Source: Elioraea sp051860475 | GTDB taxonomy: Bacteria; Pseudomonadota; Alphaproteobacteria; Acetobacterales; Acetobacteraceae | NCBI RefSeq assembly: GCF_051860475.1 | Contig: NZ_JBHYDW010000001.1 | Span: 47,172-111,171 of the forward strand | Length of the DNA: 64,000 nt | Direction: 5' to 3' | In this document: piece by piece, positions 52,523 through 61,027 of the stretch | Layout: each line of letters starts with the position of its first letter | How positions within the stretch are numbered: the first letter of the stretch is position 1 | Notes under the pieces: generated by a model | The model's input: the letters and a program-made list of their open reading frames with translations, nothing else | Told to the model about the DNA's origin: nothing | Database searches by the model: none | Made by a program: the position numbers and the translations under genes

Positions 52523-52550
52523 TTGCGGCCCCGCAGTGCCGGTGTATGAT
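52523..52550 (+). promoter_or_regulatory. probable promoter of the bactofilin gene
   Basis: TTGCGG (52523-52528) and TATGAT (52545-52550) are separated by 16 bases. A transcript would start near 52557, some 50 bases before the CTG at 52609 and 190 before the ATG at 52747. Confidence 0.5.
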
Positions 52551-52746
52551 CACTGGCAGTCCGCGCCCCCCGACTCGGCGCTCAACCCTGCAGCGAGACG
52601 AGGTTCCCCTGGCCCTCTTCAAGCGTCCTCGCACCGACGCGCCGGCCGCCGCATCCGACGCCGACGCAGGATACCGCGACGGTATTCGCCCCGTGTCCGA
52701 CGAGGCGGTCGCCCGCCCGACCACGATCCGAAAGGAAGGCCCCTCC

Positions 52747-53274
52747 ATGGCGTTGAAGCCGAACTTCCCGGCGACCGGGATCCCGCCACAGCCGACCCAG
52801 CCCTCCGCCGGCCCGCTCGCGCGGCCGGCGCCGGCGCCGGCGGCGCGACCGCAGGCCGGCGACCGTCGTGCACTGGTGGTCGGGCGCGGGATCGCGCTGT
52901 CGGGCGGCGCGATCAGCGACTGCGAGCGGCTGGAGGTGCACGGCACGGTCGAGGTGTCGATCCGTCACGCGCTCGAACTCATCATCGCCGATTCGGGCGT
53001 GTTTCGCGGCGAGGCGGAGATCGAGGAGGCCGACATCTCGGGCGCCTTCGACGGCTCGGTCACCGCGACGTCGAGGCTGGTGGTGCGCTCGACCGGGAAG
53101 GTCACCGGCACGATCCGCTGCCAGCGTCTGATGGTCGAGGAAGGCGCGCAGGTCTCGGGCCAGATTGAGATGATCTCGGCCGCCCCTGCCGCGCGCCCGG
53201 CTCCGGCGGCCATGGAGGCCACGCCGGCTGCCGCCCCCCCGGCACCGCCTGAGCCCGTCTACGCCCGGAGCTGA
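52747..53274 (+). CDS. bactofilin
   Basis: A 175-residue polymer-forming cytoskeletal protein. The beta-helix core spans about 36-142 with 'LVVGRGIALSGGAISDCERL', 'VFRGEAEIEEADISGAFDGS' and 'RLVVRSTGKVTGTIRCQRLM', the regular Gly-rich turns of bactofilins. The flanks are Pro/Ala-rich and disordered. AAGGAAGG lies seven bases before this ATG. In frame upstream from a CTG at 52609 runs 'LALFKRPRTDAPAAASDADA' then 'GYRDGIRPVSDEA', which looks coding and resembles bactofilin N-terminal tails, so translation may begin at CTG 52609. Bactofilins scaffold cell shape or stalk/wall enzymes at the membrane. Confidence 0.88.
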   Translation: MALKPNFPATGIPPQPTQPSAGPLARPAPAPAARPQAGDRRALVVGRGIALSGGAISDCERLEVHGTVEVSIRHALELIIADSGVFRGEAEIEEADISGAFDGSVTATSRLVVRSTGKVTGTIRCQRLMVEEGAQVSGQIEMISAAPAARPAPAAMEATPAAAPPAPPEPVYARS

Positions 53275-53310
53275 TCTCGCCGTCCCGGCCGGAGCGCGCG
53301 CCCGCCGCCG

Positions 53311-53796
53311 ATGACCGCCCCCGTCCCCGCGGCCCTCGCGCTGCTGGCGGGGGTCGTCGTCCTGATCGGTTGCGCCGGCTCTCAACCGGAGCGCGAGCAG
53401 GCGGCGCTCGACCACGCGCTGAGAGACATGGCAGCGGCCCAGGCGGGGCTGGAGGCGATGCGCCGTGGTGTTGCCCCCTACGAGGTCGCCCCGCGGCCGA
53501 TCCTGCCTGCCGCCGCGCGCACCGGCCTGGCCCGATCGCCGCGTTCGGCCAACGATCTCGCCGGGCTGACGGATGGCGAACTGCGCGCCGTGATGGGCGA
53601 TCCCGATCTCGTGCGCGACGAGGGCGAGGCGCAGGCCTGGCTCTATCGCGGCCCGTCCTGCCTGCTCGATGTGTTCCTGGAAGGGGAGAGCGAGCCCCGG
53701 GTGGTGCTGGCGACGGCGCGTGCGGCAGGGTTGAATCGGGTGCCGGAGGAGGTGTGCCTGCGCGCGCTCTCGCGTGCCCGCGCACGGCTCTGGTGA
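53311..53796 (+). CDS. putative lipoprotein with a BamE/SmpA-like segment
   Basis: A 161-residue protein. Residues 4-21 form a type II signal with lipobox 'VLIGC'. A helical linker follows, then 'LTDGELRAVMGDPDLVRDEG' and 'AQAWLYRGPSCLLDVFLEGE' (about 84-125). That layout, 'L...lG.P...r.eg...W.Y....C.l.vfL', is seen in small alphaproteobacterial lipoproteins and recalls SmpA/BamE folds. Function unknown. It starts 36 bases after bactofilin and is probably cotranscribed with it. Confidence 0.7.
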   Translation: MTAPVPAALALLAGVVVLIGCAGSQPEREQAALDHALRDMAAAQAGLEAMRRGVAPYEVAPRPILPAAARTGLARSPRSANDLAGLTDGELRAVMGDPDLVRDEGEAQAWLYRGPSCLLDVFLEGESEPRVVLATARAAGLNRVPEEVCLRALSRARARLW

Positions 53797-53803
53797 CGGC
53801 CGC

Positions 53804-54343
53804 TCAGGCCAGCGCGTAGTCCGCTTCCGCCGTGTAGTGCGCCTGGTCGCGCGCAAGGTGCGACGAGAACAGGGTGAACCGTTCGACCGGCACCGGCGCG
53901 GCCCTGAACAATCCATGCGCCCGCAGGAACTCGCCCAGCTTCACCGGATCGGGGTTGTCCAGCCGGGCCAGCGTTACGTGCGGGCTGAACCGCCTCCGTT
54001 CCGGCTCGCAGCCAGCCCGCACCACCGCGGATTCGATCTTGGCGCGCAGGTGCTCAAGCGCCGGGTTCTTCTCCACCCCGACCCAGAGCGCGTTCGCCCG
54101 TCCGCGCGCCTCGAAGGCCCCCACTCCCGCGAGCGTCAGTGCGAAACCGCGCGCGCTGATGGCCGAGAGGCTCGTGTCGATGTCGTCGGCGCGGCCGTTG
54201 TCCACCGCGCCGATGAAGCGCAGTGTGAGGTGGTAGTTCGCGGGCGGCACCCATTTCGCGCCGGCGAAGCGGTGCATGACCAGCAGCTGGAGCCGCTCAC
54301 GCAGCTCCTGCGGCAGGGCCAGCGCGACGAACAGCCGTACCAC
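53804..54343 (-). CDS. thpR: RNA 2',3'-cyclic phosphodiesterase
   Basis: A 179-residue member of the 2H phosphoesterase family. The two catalytic tetrapeptides are HLTL ('NYHLTLRFIGAVDN', near residue 38) and HVTL ('FSPHVTLARLDN', near 122). The start 'VRLFVALALPQELRERL' is typical. It opens 2',3'-cyclic phosphates on RNA ends or ligates tRNA halves in vitro. It ends eight bases from the converging lipoprotein gene and follows tesA. Confidence 0.93.
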   Translation of the reverse strand: MVRLFVALALPQELRERLQLLVMHRFAGAKWVPPANYHLTLRFIGAVDNGRADDIDTSLSAISARGFALTLAGVGAFEARGRANALWVGVEKNPALEHLRAKIESAVVRAGCEPERRRFSPHVTLARLDNPDPVKLGEFLRAHGLFRAAPVPVERFTLFSSHLARDQAHYTAEADYALA

Positions 54344-54344
54344 G

Positions 54345-55022
54345 TCACGACCTCGCCTTCGCGATCAGCCGCTCGACCGCGGGAAGGATGCGCGCGACCA
54401 TCACCGCGACCCCGCGCGCGTTCGGATGGATCCCGTCCGGCTGGTTGAGCGCGGGCTCCGCCGCCACGCCGTCGAGGAAGAACGGATAGAACACCACGTC
54501 ATGCTCGCGCGCGAGGCGCTCGAACGCGCCGCGGAATGCCTCGCCGTATTCGCTCCCGAGATTGGGCGGCGCAAGCATACCGGCCAGCAGCGCGGGAACG
54601 CCACGCTCGGCGAGCCGGCGCAGGATCGCGTCGAGATTGGCGTAGGTTGCCTCCGGGGCGACCGCGCGCAGCCCGTCATTGCCCCCCAGCGCCACGATCG
54701 CGACATCCGGCCGCTCGGCGAGCGCCCAGTCGAGCCGCGCCCGCCCACCGGCGGTGGTGTCGCCGGAGACGCCGCCGTCCAGCACCCGCGCGGGGATGCC
54801 TTTGGCACGCAGCGCGGCTTCGAGCTGGGCGACGAAGCCCTCGGAGCGCGCGAGGCCGTAGCCCGCGGTCAGGCTGTCGCCGAGGGCCAGGATCCGCACC
54901 TCGCGCGCCTCGGCCCGCCCTGACATGGGCGTGAGAACGGCGGCCCCTGCCAATGCCAGCGCTTTGCGCCGGCCCAGCCCCGAGCCATATCCCTGCTGAT
55001 CTCCGGAGGATTTTCCCGACAT
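54345..55022 (-). CDS. tesA: arylesterase / SGNH hydrolase, TesA-like
   Basis: A 225-residue SGNH esterase. Block I is 'ILALGDSLTAGYGLARSEGF' with the nucleophile Ser, block II Gly in 'GGVSGDTTAGG', block III 'ALGGNDGLRA', and block V 'QPDGIHPNARGVAVM' with catalytic Asp and His. An arginine pair in 'GLGRRKALALAGAAVLTPMS' suggests a Tat signal and a periplasmic location. The start is uncertain: ATG at 55022 (or 55031) overlaps the start of the divergent ybbA on the opposite strand, and no good ribosome binding site is seen for it. The trio tesA/ybbA/ybbP is classical. Confidence 0.9.
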   Translation of the reverse strand: MSGKSSGDQQGYGSGLGRRKALALAGAAVLTPMSGRAEAREVRILALGDSLTAGYGLARSEGFVAQLEAALRAKGIPARVLDGGVSGDTTAGGRARLDWALAERPDVAIVALGGNDGLRAVAPEATYANLDAILRRLAERGVPALLAGMLAPPNLGSEYGEAFRGAFERLAREHDVVFYPFFLDGVAAEPALNQPDGIHPNARGVAVMVARILPAVERLIAKARS

Positions 55023-55749
55023 GGACGCCATGGTTCACCCCGCTCGGGCGGGCGGCGATGCCCTGATTGATGTGCGTGACCTGCACTTCACCGTGGCGTC
55101 GCAGGCCGGCGAGGTCAACATCCTGCGCGGCATCACGCTGTCCGTGACGCAGGGCGAGGCGGTCGGCGTGGTCGGGCCGTCCGGCTCGGGCAAGTCCACG
55201 CTGATGATGCTGCTCGGCGGGCTCGACCGGCCCACCGGCGGCGCGGTGCGTGTCGCTGGGCACGACCTTGGCGCGCTGGATGAGGACGCGCTCGCCCGCT
55301 TCCGGCGCGATCATGTCGGCATCGTGTTCCAGTCGTTCCACCTCGTGCCGACCATGACGGCCGAGGAGAACGTGGCGATCCCGCTGGAGTTCGCCGGTGT
55401 GCGCGGGGCGTTCGAGCGGGCGCGCGCGGTGCTCGAGAGCGTCGGGCTCGGCCACCGCATCCACCACTATCCGGCGCAGCTCTCGGGCGGTGAGCAGCAG
55501 CGCGTGGCGCTTGCGCGCGCCTTCGTCGCCGAGCCCGAGATCATCCTCGCCGACGAGCCGACCGGGAACCTCGACCAGGCGACGGGGTCGCAGGTGATCG
55601 AGTTGCTGTTCGGATTGCGCGCCCGCCACGGCACGACGCTGGTGCTGATCACCCACGACCCCGATCTCGCCCACCGCTGCGGCCGGATCGTCTCGCTCGC
55701 CGACGGGCGCGTGGTCTCCGACCGGCCAGCGCTGCCAGAGGCGGCCTGA
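55021..55749 (+). CDS. ybbA: ABC transporter ATP-binding protein, YbbA/LolD-like
   Basis: A 242-residue ATPase. Walker A is GPSGSGKS, the signature 'LSGGEQQRVALARAF', Walker B 'IILADEPTGNLD', and 'ITHDPDLAHRC' the switch. 'VGIVFQSFHLVPTMTAEENV' is typical of the MacB/LolD group. GGAGGA lies nine bases before the ATG. It overlaps ybbP by one base. The YbbAP pair works in envelope or lipid-linked transport, not classical uptake. Confidence 0.93.
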   Translation: MDAMVHPARAGGDALIDVRDLHFTVASQAGEVNILRGITLSVTQGEAVGVVGPSGSGKSTLMMLLGGLDRPTGGAVRVAGHDLGALDEDALARFRRDHVGIVFQSFHLVPTMTAEENVAIPLEFAGVRGAFERARAVLESVGLGHRIHHYPAQLSGGEQQRVALARAFVAEPEIILADEPTGNLDQATGSQVIELLFGLRARHGTTLVLITHDPDLAHRCGRIVSLADGRVVSDRPALPEAA

Positions 55750-58331
55750 TGGAGGGCACGCTCGCGCCTCCCCGCCCGGCGGTCGCGGCCAGAAGCGGGG
55801 AGGCTTCCGTCCTCGGCACGGCCTGGCGGCTGGCGCTGCGCGAACTGCGCGGCGGCACGCGCGGCCTCAGGATCGTCATTGCCTGCCTCGCCCTCGGCGT
55901 CGCCGCGATCGCCGGCGTCGGCACGCTGACCAGCGCCGTGCTGGAGGGCATGCGCGCGGACGGGCGGCGCATCCTGGGCGGGGATCTCGAGGTCTCGGCG
56001 GGCAACAGGCCGATCGCGCAGAACGCGCTCGACTGGATCGCCGCACGCGGCGGGCAGATCGCCGAGGTGGTCGAGATGCGCTCGATGCTGGTGGTCGAGG
56101 ATGGCGCGCGCGATCGCATGCTGGTGGAGCTGAAGGCGGTCGGGCCGGCCTATCCGCTCTACGGCAACGCGCGGATCGAGGGCGCACCCGACTTCGCCAC
56201 TGGTTTGGAGTCGCGCGACGGCGTGCCGCGCGTCGCGGTCGAGCCCGTGGTGATGGATCGGCTCGGCCTCGCGCCGGGGCAGCGCGTCCGGGTTGGTGAC
56301 GCCGTGTTCGCGGTCGCCGGCGCGATCGCCGAGGAGCCGGACCGGGTGGCGCGGCCCACCGTATTCGGCCCGCGTGCGCTGATCAGCCGCGACGCGCTGG
56401 ACGCGACCGGGCTGGTGCAGCCCGGCAGTCTCGTCCGGTTCGACTACCGTGTGCGCTTGGCGGCGGGCGAGGACGTGCGCGCCTTCATCGCCTCCCTGCG
56501 CGCGACCTTCCCCGACGGCGGCTGGCGCATCCGCAGCTACGCCGAGGCCGCGCCCGGCGTGATCCGGTTCGTCGAGCAGACCTCGCTGTTCCTCACGCTG
56601 GTCGGCCTGACCGCGCTGCTGGTCGGCGGGATCGGCGTGGTGAACGGCGTGCGCGCCTGGCTCGACAGCCGCCGTCGCACCATCGCGACGCTGAAATGCC
56701 TCGGCGCGCCGGCCGCGACCGTGTTCGCGACCTACGCGATCCAGCTCGGCGCGATCGCCGTGCTCGGCATCGCGATTGGGTTGGTGGTCGGCACGGGTGC
56801 GCCCTGGCTCGCCGGCGCGCTGCTGGCCGACGTCCTGCCGGTGCCGCCGCGCTTCGGGCTCTACCCCTTACCGCTCGTGCTCGCCGCGCTGTTCGGGCTG
56901 CTGACGGCCGCGACCTTCGCGCTCTGGCCGCTCGCGCGCGCCCGCGAGATCCCCGCGGTGGCGCTGTTCCGCGACGAGGTGGCGCAGAGCCGCGCCCGGC
57001 CGCGCGCCTGGGTGATCGCGGCCAACATGGCGCTCGCCGCGGCGTTGGTGGGGCTGGTCGTGGCGGTGGCGCAGGACCGCCAGTTCGCCGCCGCGTTCTG
57101 TGGCGCCGCCGCCGGCACGCTGGTGCTGTTCCGGCTCGGCGGCTGGGCGGTGAAGCGCGCGGCCGCCGCCGCGCCGCGCCACCTGCCGCCGGCGCTCCGG
57201 CTCGGGCTCGCCAATCTGCACCGCCCCGGTTCGGCGACCGCGCTGATGCTGGTCTCGCTCGGCCTGGGGCTCTCGACCCTCGCCTCGGTGGCAATGATCC
57301 AGGGTAACCTCCAGCGCCAGGTGGGGGAGCGCCTGCCCGAGCGGGCACCTGCGTTCTTCTTCATCGACATCCAGAACGATCAGGTCGTGCGGTTCGACCA
57401 GCTGGCCGCGTCCGTGCCCGGGGTCGGCGAGATTGCGCGCGTGCCGTCCTTGCGGGCGCGGATCGTCGCCGTGAACGGCACGCCTGCCGAGCAGGTGCAG
57501 GCGACCGAGGACACGGCGTGGGCGCTGCGTGGCGATCGCGGCCTCACCTATGCCGGGACGCCACCCGAGGGCACACGGCTGGTCGCGGGGTCGTGGTGGT
57601 CGCCCGACTACCGGGGCGAGCCGCTGGTGTCGTTCGACGGACGGCTTGCCGCCGGCTGGGGCATCGGCGTGGGTGACCGGCTGACCGTGAACGTGCTGGG
57701 CCGCGACCTCGATCTCCGCATCGCCAGCCTGCGCGTGATCGACTGGCGCAGCTTCGGGCTGAACTTCACCCTGATCGCCTCGCCCGGGCTGCTGGAGGCG
57801 GCGCCGCACACGCACATCGCGACGGTGCACGCGCTGCCCTCGGCCGAGGCGCCGCTGCTGCGCGCCGTCACCGACGCGCTGCCGAACGTCTCGGCGATCC
57901 GGGTGCGCGATGCGCTCGAATCGGTGAACCAGCTCCTGGGCCGGATCGGCGACGCGCTGTCCTCCACCGGCGGCATCACCCTGCTCTCGGGGGCGCTCGT
58001 GCTCGCCGGGGCGATCGCGGCCGGGCGGCGGCAGCGCATCCGCGACGCGGTGGTGCTGAAGACGCTGGGGGCGACGCGGCGGCAGATCCTCGCCGCCTAT
58101 CTGGTGGAGTTCGGCATCCTTGGCGCCGCCGCCGGGCTGCTCGCCGCCCTGGTCGGCTCGGCCGCCTCCTGGGCGGTGACGACCTACGTGATGCGCGCCG
58201 ACTGGGCGTTCCTGCCCGGCACGCTGGGTGTCACCATCCTCGCCTGCGTCGTGCTCACGATCGCGTTCGGCTGGCTCGGCACCTGGGCGGCGCTCAGGGC
58301 GAAGCCGGCGCCACTGCTGCGGGCGGAGTAG
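55749..58331 (+). CDS. ybbP: ABC transporter permease, YbbP/FtsX family
   Basis: An 860-residue membrane protein. It has an N-terminal membrane helix ('IVIACLALGVAAIAGVGTLT', about 37-56), a MacB-like periplasmic domain, an FtsX helix set ('LFLTLVGLTALLVGGIGVVN' onwards), a second periplasmic domain and a second FtsX set near the C-terminus ('LSGALVLAGAIAAGRRQRIR', 'VVLKTLGATRRQILAAYLVE'). This double layout is that of YbbP. It forms a complex with YbbA. It is preceded by ybbA with one base of overlap; the next gene starts 91 bases later. Confidence 0.92.
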   Translation: MEGTLAPPRPAVAARSGEASVLGTAWRLALRELRGGTRGLRIVIACLALGVAAIAGVGTLTSAVLEGMRADGRRILGGDLEVSAGNRPIAQNALDWIAARGGQIAEVVEMRSMLVVEDGARDRMLVELKAVGPAYPLYGNARIEGAPDFATGLESRDGVPRVAVEPVVMDRLGLAPGQRVRVGDAVFAVAGAIAEEPDRVARPTVFGPRALISRDALDATGLVQPGSLVRFDYRVRLAAGEDVRAFIASLRATFPDGGWRIRSYAEAAPGVIRFVEQTSLFLTLVGLTALLVGGIGVVNGVRAWLDSRRRTIATLKCLGAPAATVFATYAIQLGAIAVLGIAIGLVVGTGAPWLAGALLADVLPVPPRFGLYPLPLVLAALFGLLTAATFALWPLARAREIPAVALFRDEVAQSRARPRAWVIAANMALAAALVGLVVAVAQDRQFAAAFCGAAAGTLVLFRLGGWAVKRAAAAAPRHLPPALRLGLANLHRPGSATALMLVSLGLGLSTLASVAMIQGNLQRQVGERLPERAPAFFFIDIQNDQVVRFDQLAASVPGVGEIARVPSLRARIVAVNGTPAEQVQATEDTAWALRGDRGLTYAGTPPEGTRLVAGSWWSPDYRGEPLVSFDGRLAAGWGIGVGDRLTVNVLGRDLDLRIASLRVIDWRSFGLNFTLIASPGLLEAAPHTHIATVHALPSAEAPLLRAVTDALPNVSAIRVRDALESVNQLLGRIGDALSSTGGITLLSGALVLAGAIAAGRRQRIRDAVVLKTLGATRRQILAAYLVEFGILGAAAGLLAALVGSAASWAVTTYVMRADWAFLPGTLGVTILACVVLTIAFGWLGTWAALRAKPAPLLRAE

Positions 58332-58422
58332 CCGGCGGTGATCCGGATTTCATTTGATTCCTGATCACGCCGGGCCATATTCGCAACCGAAACCGCCAAC
58401 CGACGGGAGGTTGAAGCAACCC

Positions 58423-59205
58423 ATGGCCTGGACTCCTGAAACCCGCGCCTATGGCGCAACGCAGACGGTGCCGTCCGCCGGCGTGGACGCCGCGCGGCTG
58501 GATACCGGCCTTCGCAAATACCTGCTCGGCGTCTACAACTACATGGCGTCGGGCCTGCTGCTGACCGGCATCATCGCGCTCCTGTTCGCGACCACGCCGG
58601 CGCTGTTGCAGCTGCTCTACGCCCCGGTGCAGACCCCGGCAGGCGTGGTCGTGCGTCCGACCATCCTCGCCTGGGTGGCGATGCTGAGCCCGCTCGCCTT
58701 TGTCCTGGTGCTGAGCTTCGGCATCAACAAGCTGTCGAAGACGGCCGCGCAGGGGCTGTTCTGGCTGTTCGCCGGCGCGATGGGCCTCAGCCTGACCAAC
58801 ATCTTCCTGGTGTTCACCGGCGAGAGCATCGCGCGCGTGTTCTTCATCACCGCCGCCACCTTCGCAGCGATGAGCGTGTACGGCTACACCACCCAGCGCG
58901 ACCTCTCGAAGATGGGCGCGTTCCTGATGATGGGCCTGATCGGCATCATCATCGCGATGGTGGTGAACATCTTCCTTGCCTCGTCGGCGCTGCACTTCGC
59001 GATCAGCGTGATCGGCGTGCTGGTGTTCGTTGGCCTGACCGCCTGGGACACCCAGCGGATCAAGAACGACTACATCCAGCATGCCTATGCCGAGGGCACG
59101 GAGCTCGCCGGCAAGCGCACGGTGATGGACGCGCTGGCGCTCTACCTGAACTTCATCAACCTGTTCATGATGCTGCTCCAGCTCTTCGGTCAGCGGAACG
59201 AGTAG
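58423..59205 (+). CDS. Bax inhibitor-1 / YccA family membrane protein
   Basis: A 260-residue protein with seven hydrophobic segments. 'LLGVYNYMASGLLLTGIIAL' starts the first helix, 'MGAFLMMGLIGIIIAMVVNI' is central, and 'FVGLTAWDTQRIKNDYIQHA' holds the conserved 'D.Q.ik' acid of the pH-sensing di-aspartyl region. 'ALALYLNFINLFMMLLQLFG' is the typical last helix. The family gates calcium-like leak currents or modulates FtsH. GGGAGG is 11 bases upstream of the ATG. A strong hairpin terminator follows. Confidence 0.94.
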   Translation: MAWTPETRAYGATQTVPSAGVDAARLDTGLRKYLLGVYNYMASGLLLTGIIALLFATTPALLQLLYAPVQTPAGVVVRPTILAWVAMLSPLAFVLVLSFGINKLSKTAAQGLFWLFAGAMGLSLTNIFLVFTGESIARVFFITAATFAAMSVYGYTTQRDLSKMGAFLMMGLIGIIIAMVVNIFLASSALHFAISVIGVLVFVGLTAWDTQRIKNDYIQHAYAEGTELAGKRTVMDALALYLNFINLFMMLLQLFGQRNE

Positions 59206-59229
59206 CCCGCGCGGCAGCGGATGTGAGCG

Positions 59230-59255
59230 GGGCCCGGGGAGCGATCCTCGGGCCC
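59230..59255. terminator. bidirectional hairpin terminator with GNRA loop
   Basis: An 11-bp stem (gggcccg-g-gga with tcc-t-cgggccc, one G-T pair) is closed by a gcga tetraloop. It lies between the converging Bax-inhibitor-1 and Na/Pi genes, 24 bases after one stop and 22 from the other. Confidence 0.75.
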
Positions 59256-59277
59256 TGTCCGTTGAGGCGTGCGGCGT

Positions 59278-60948
59278 CTACGGGGTGGCGAGGGCGTCGG
59301 GCGCCTCGCGCAGCCGCGACGGCCTGAGTTTGCCCTTGCTCTCCAGGATCGGGTGCGCCACGGCGGTCAGGTGCGCGATCACGCGCTTGAGGTCGCGCAG
59401 GATGTCGAGATGCATCGACGAGGTCTCGATCGAGGCGAGCGTGCCCTCGCGCAGCCGGCGCAGATGGCTCTCGGTCGCCTGGCGCTCGATCACCCGCACG
59501 TCCTCCTTCGCCTCGACGAGTTGGCGTGCCATCTCGACATCGCGCGTGACGAACACCGCCACCGCGAGCCGCAGCTGCTCGACCGCGAGCGAATGCAGGC
59601 GCTTGATCTCGCCCCACCCCTCGTCGGAGAAGGAGACGCGCAGCCGGTGCTTCTTCGCCGCGAGCTCAAGCAGCGTCTTGTCGATGATGTCGCCGACATG
59701 TTCGAGATTGGTCGTGAACAGGATCAGGTCGAACGCCTGGCGCGACTGCTCCTCCGTCAGCGGCCGGCGCGTGAGCCGCGTCAGGTAGAGCTTGACCTCC
59801 TCCTGCGCCCGGTCAACCTCGGCATCGAGCCGCTTGATCGCCTCGCGCCGCGTCGCATGCGCCTGCTCGAAGGGCAGGATCGCCTCGCGCAGCATCACCT
59901 CGACCGTGTCGGCAAGGCGCATCACCTCGCGTGTGGCCGCCGACAGCGCCACGTTCGGCCGATCCAGCGCCTCCTCGTCGAGATGGCCGATCGGCTGCGC
60001 GCCAGGCTCGGGCATCGGGTCGGGGAGCACGCGGCGGAGCAGTTGCGCGGCCGGTCCGGTGAGCGGCAGGAACACGGTCGCGAGCGCGAGATTGAACAGC
60101 GTGTGCGCATTGGCGGTCTGGCGCGCGACATCCGTGTCGATCAGCGCGAGCAGCGCGGCGGCGTGTTCGACGAGCGGCAACGCCGCGAGCGCGCCCGCCG
60201 CGCGGAACATCAGGTTGCCCACCAGCATGCGCCGCACCGCGGGCGGCGCGCGCAGGTTGACGCCGAGCGGAATGAACCCCGAGCCGATATTCGCACCCAG
60301 GACCAGCGTGACGGCGAGCGACGCGTCCAGCACGCCGGCCAGGGCGAGCGAGATGAACAGCAGCACCGATGCGACCGAGGAGTGCGCCAGCCAGGTCAGC
60401 AGGGCAGCGATCGCCAGCGCAAGCAGCGGTTCGCCGCCGAGATGGGCCAGCACCTCGATCAGCAGCCAGTTCTCGCGCAGCGGCTGCGAGGCCGCGACGA
60501 TCATCCCGAGTGCGAGGATCATGAGCCCGAGCCCAATGAACACCCGGCCCGACTGCTTCACGATCGCATTCTCCGACAGCATGAAGGCGAGCGTGCCGGC
60601 CAACAGCAGGGCGGGGATCGCAGGGCGCGGGTCGAACGACATCGCCTGCACCACGAGCGTCGAGCCGATATCGGCGCCGAGCAGCACCGCGAGCGCGGGG
60701 GCGAGGGCGATCAGCCCGCGCTCGGCGAAGGAGGTCAGCAGCAGCGCGGCCGCAGTCGAGCTTTGCAGTGTCGCCGCAGTCGCGATCCCGGCGCCGCAGG
60801 CAGCGATCCGGTTGCGCGTCGCCCGCGCGATCAGCCCGCGCAGCCGCTCGCCAAAGGCGCGCAGTACGCCCGTGCGGACCATCCGGGTCGCCCAGATCAG
60901 CAGGGCGACACCGCCGAGCAGGTTCAGCAGCAGCATCTGCCCCGACAT
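59278..60948 (-). CDS. Na/Pi cotransporter family protein with PhoU-like C-terminus
   Basis: A 556-residue membrane protein. The first NaPi-IIb repeat has 'GIATAATLQSSTAAALLLTS' (QSST at 62-65), the second 'LTWLAHSSVASVLLFISLAL'; these QSS-like loops form the phosphate/sodium site. Residues from about 345 to 530 are helical and PhoU-like ('FDLILFTTNLEHVGDIIDKT'), a regulatory tail usual in bacterial YjbB-type proteins. It may import or export phosphate. A Pho-box-like sequence lies 31 bases upstream of the ATG. Confidence 0.92.
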   Translation of the reverse strand: MSGQMLLLNLLGGVALLIWATRMVRTGVLRAFGERLRGLIARATRNRIAACGAGIATAATLQSSTAAALLLTSFAERGLIALAPALAVLLGADIGSTLVVQAMSFDPRPAIPALLLAGTLAFMLSENAIVKQSGRVFIGLGLMILALGMIVAASQPLRENWLLIEVLAHLGGEPLLALAIAALLTWLAHSSVASVLLFISLALAGVLDASLAVTLVLGANIGSGFIPLGVNLRAPPAVRRMLVGNLMFRAAGALAALPLVEHAAALLALIDTDVARQTANAHTLFNLALATVFLPLTGPAAQLLRRVLPDPMPEPGAQPIGHLDEEALDRPNVALSAATREVMRLADTVEVMLREAILPFEQAHATRREAIKRLDAEVDRAQEEVKLYLTRLTRRPLTEEQSRQAFDLILFTTNLEHVGDIIDKTLLELAAKKHRLRVSFSDEGWGEIKRLHSLAVEQLRLAVAVFVTRDVEMARQLVEAKEDVRVIERQATESHLRRLREGTLASIETSSMHLDILRDLKRVIAHLTAVAHPILESKGKLRPSRLREAPDALATP

Positions 60949-60979
60949 CGGACTCCGTCCTCCGCGACTCGCGCATCAT

Positions 60980-60997
60980 ATGACACTTTGATGACAG
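60980..60997 (-). promoter_or_regulatory. Pho box (PhoB binding site) upstream of the Na/Pi gene
   Basis: Read on the minus strand the 18 bases are CTGTCAT-CAAA-GTGTCAT. This is two 7-base repeats with a 4-base A-rich spacer, nearly identical to the Pho box consensus CTGTCAT(A/T-rich 4)CTGTCAT. The gene encodes a phosphate transporter, which makes PhoB control likely. Confidence 0.75.
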
Positions 60998-61027
60998 GGG
61001 CTCGCAGGGCACGCCAGCGGCGTGGGG

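Noticed and set aside
52394..52746. Fluoride riboswitch before crcB
   Set aside because: No GG..GAUGG...pseudoknot-like pattern could be recognised on the minus strand.
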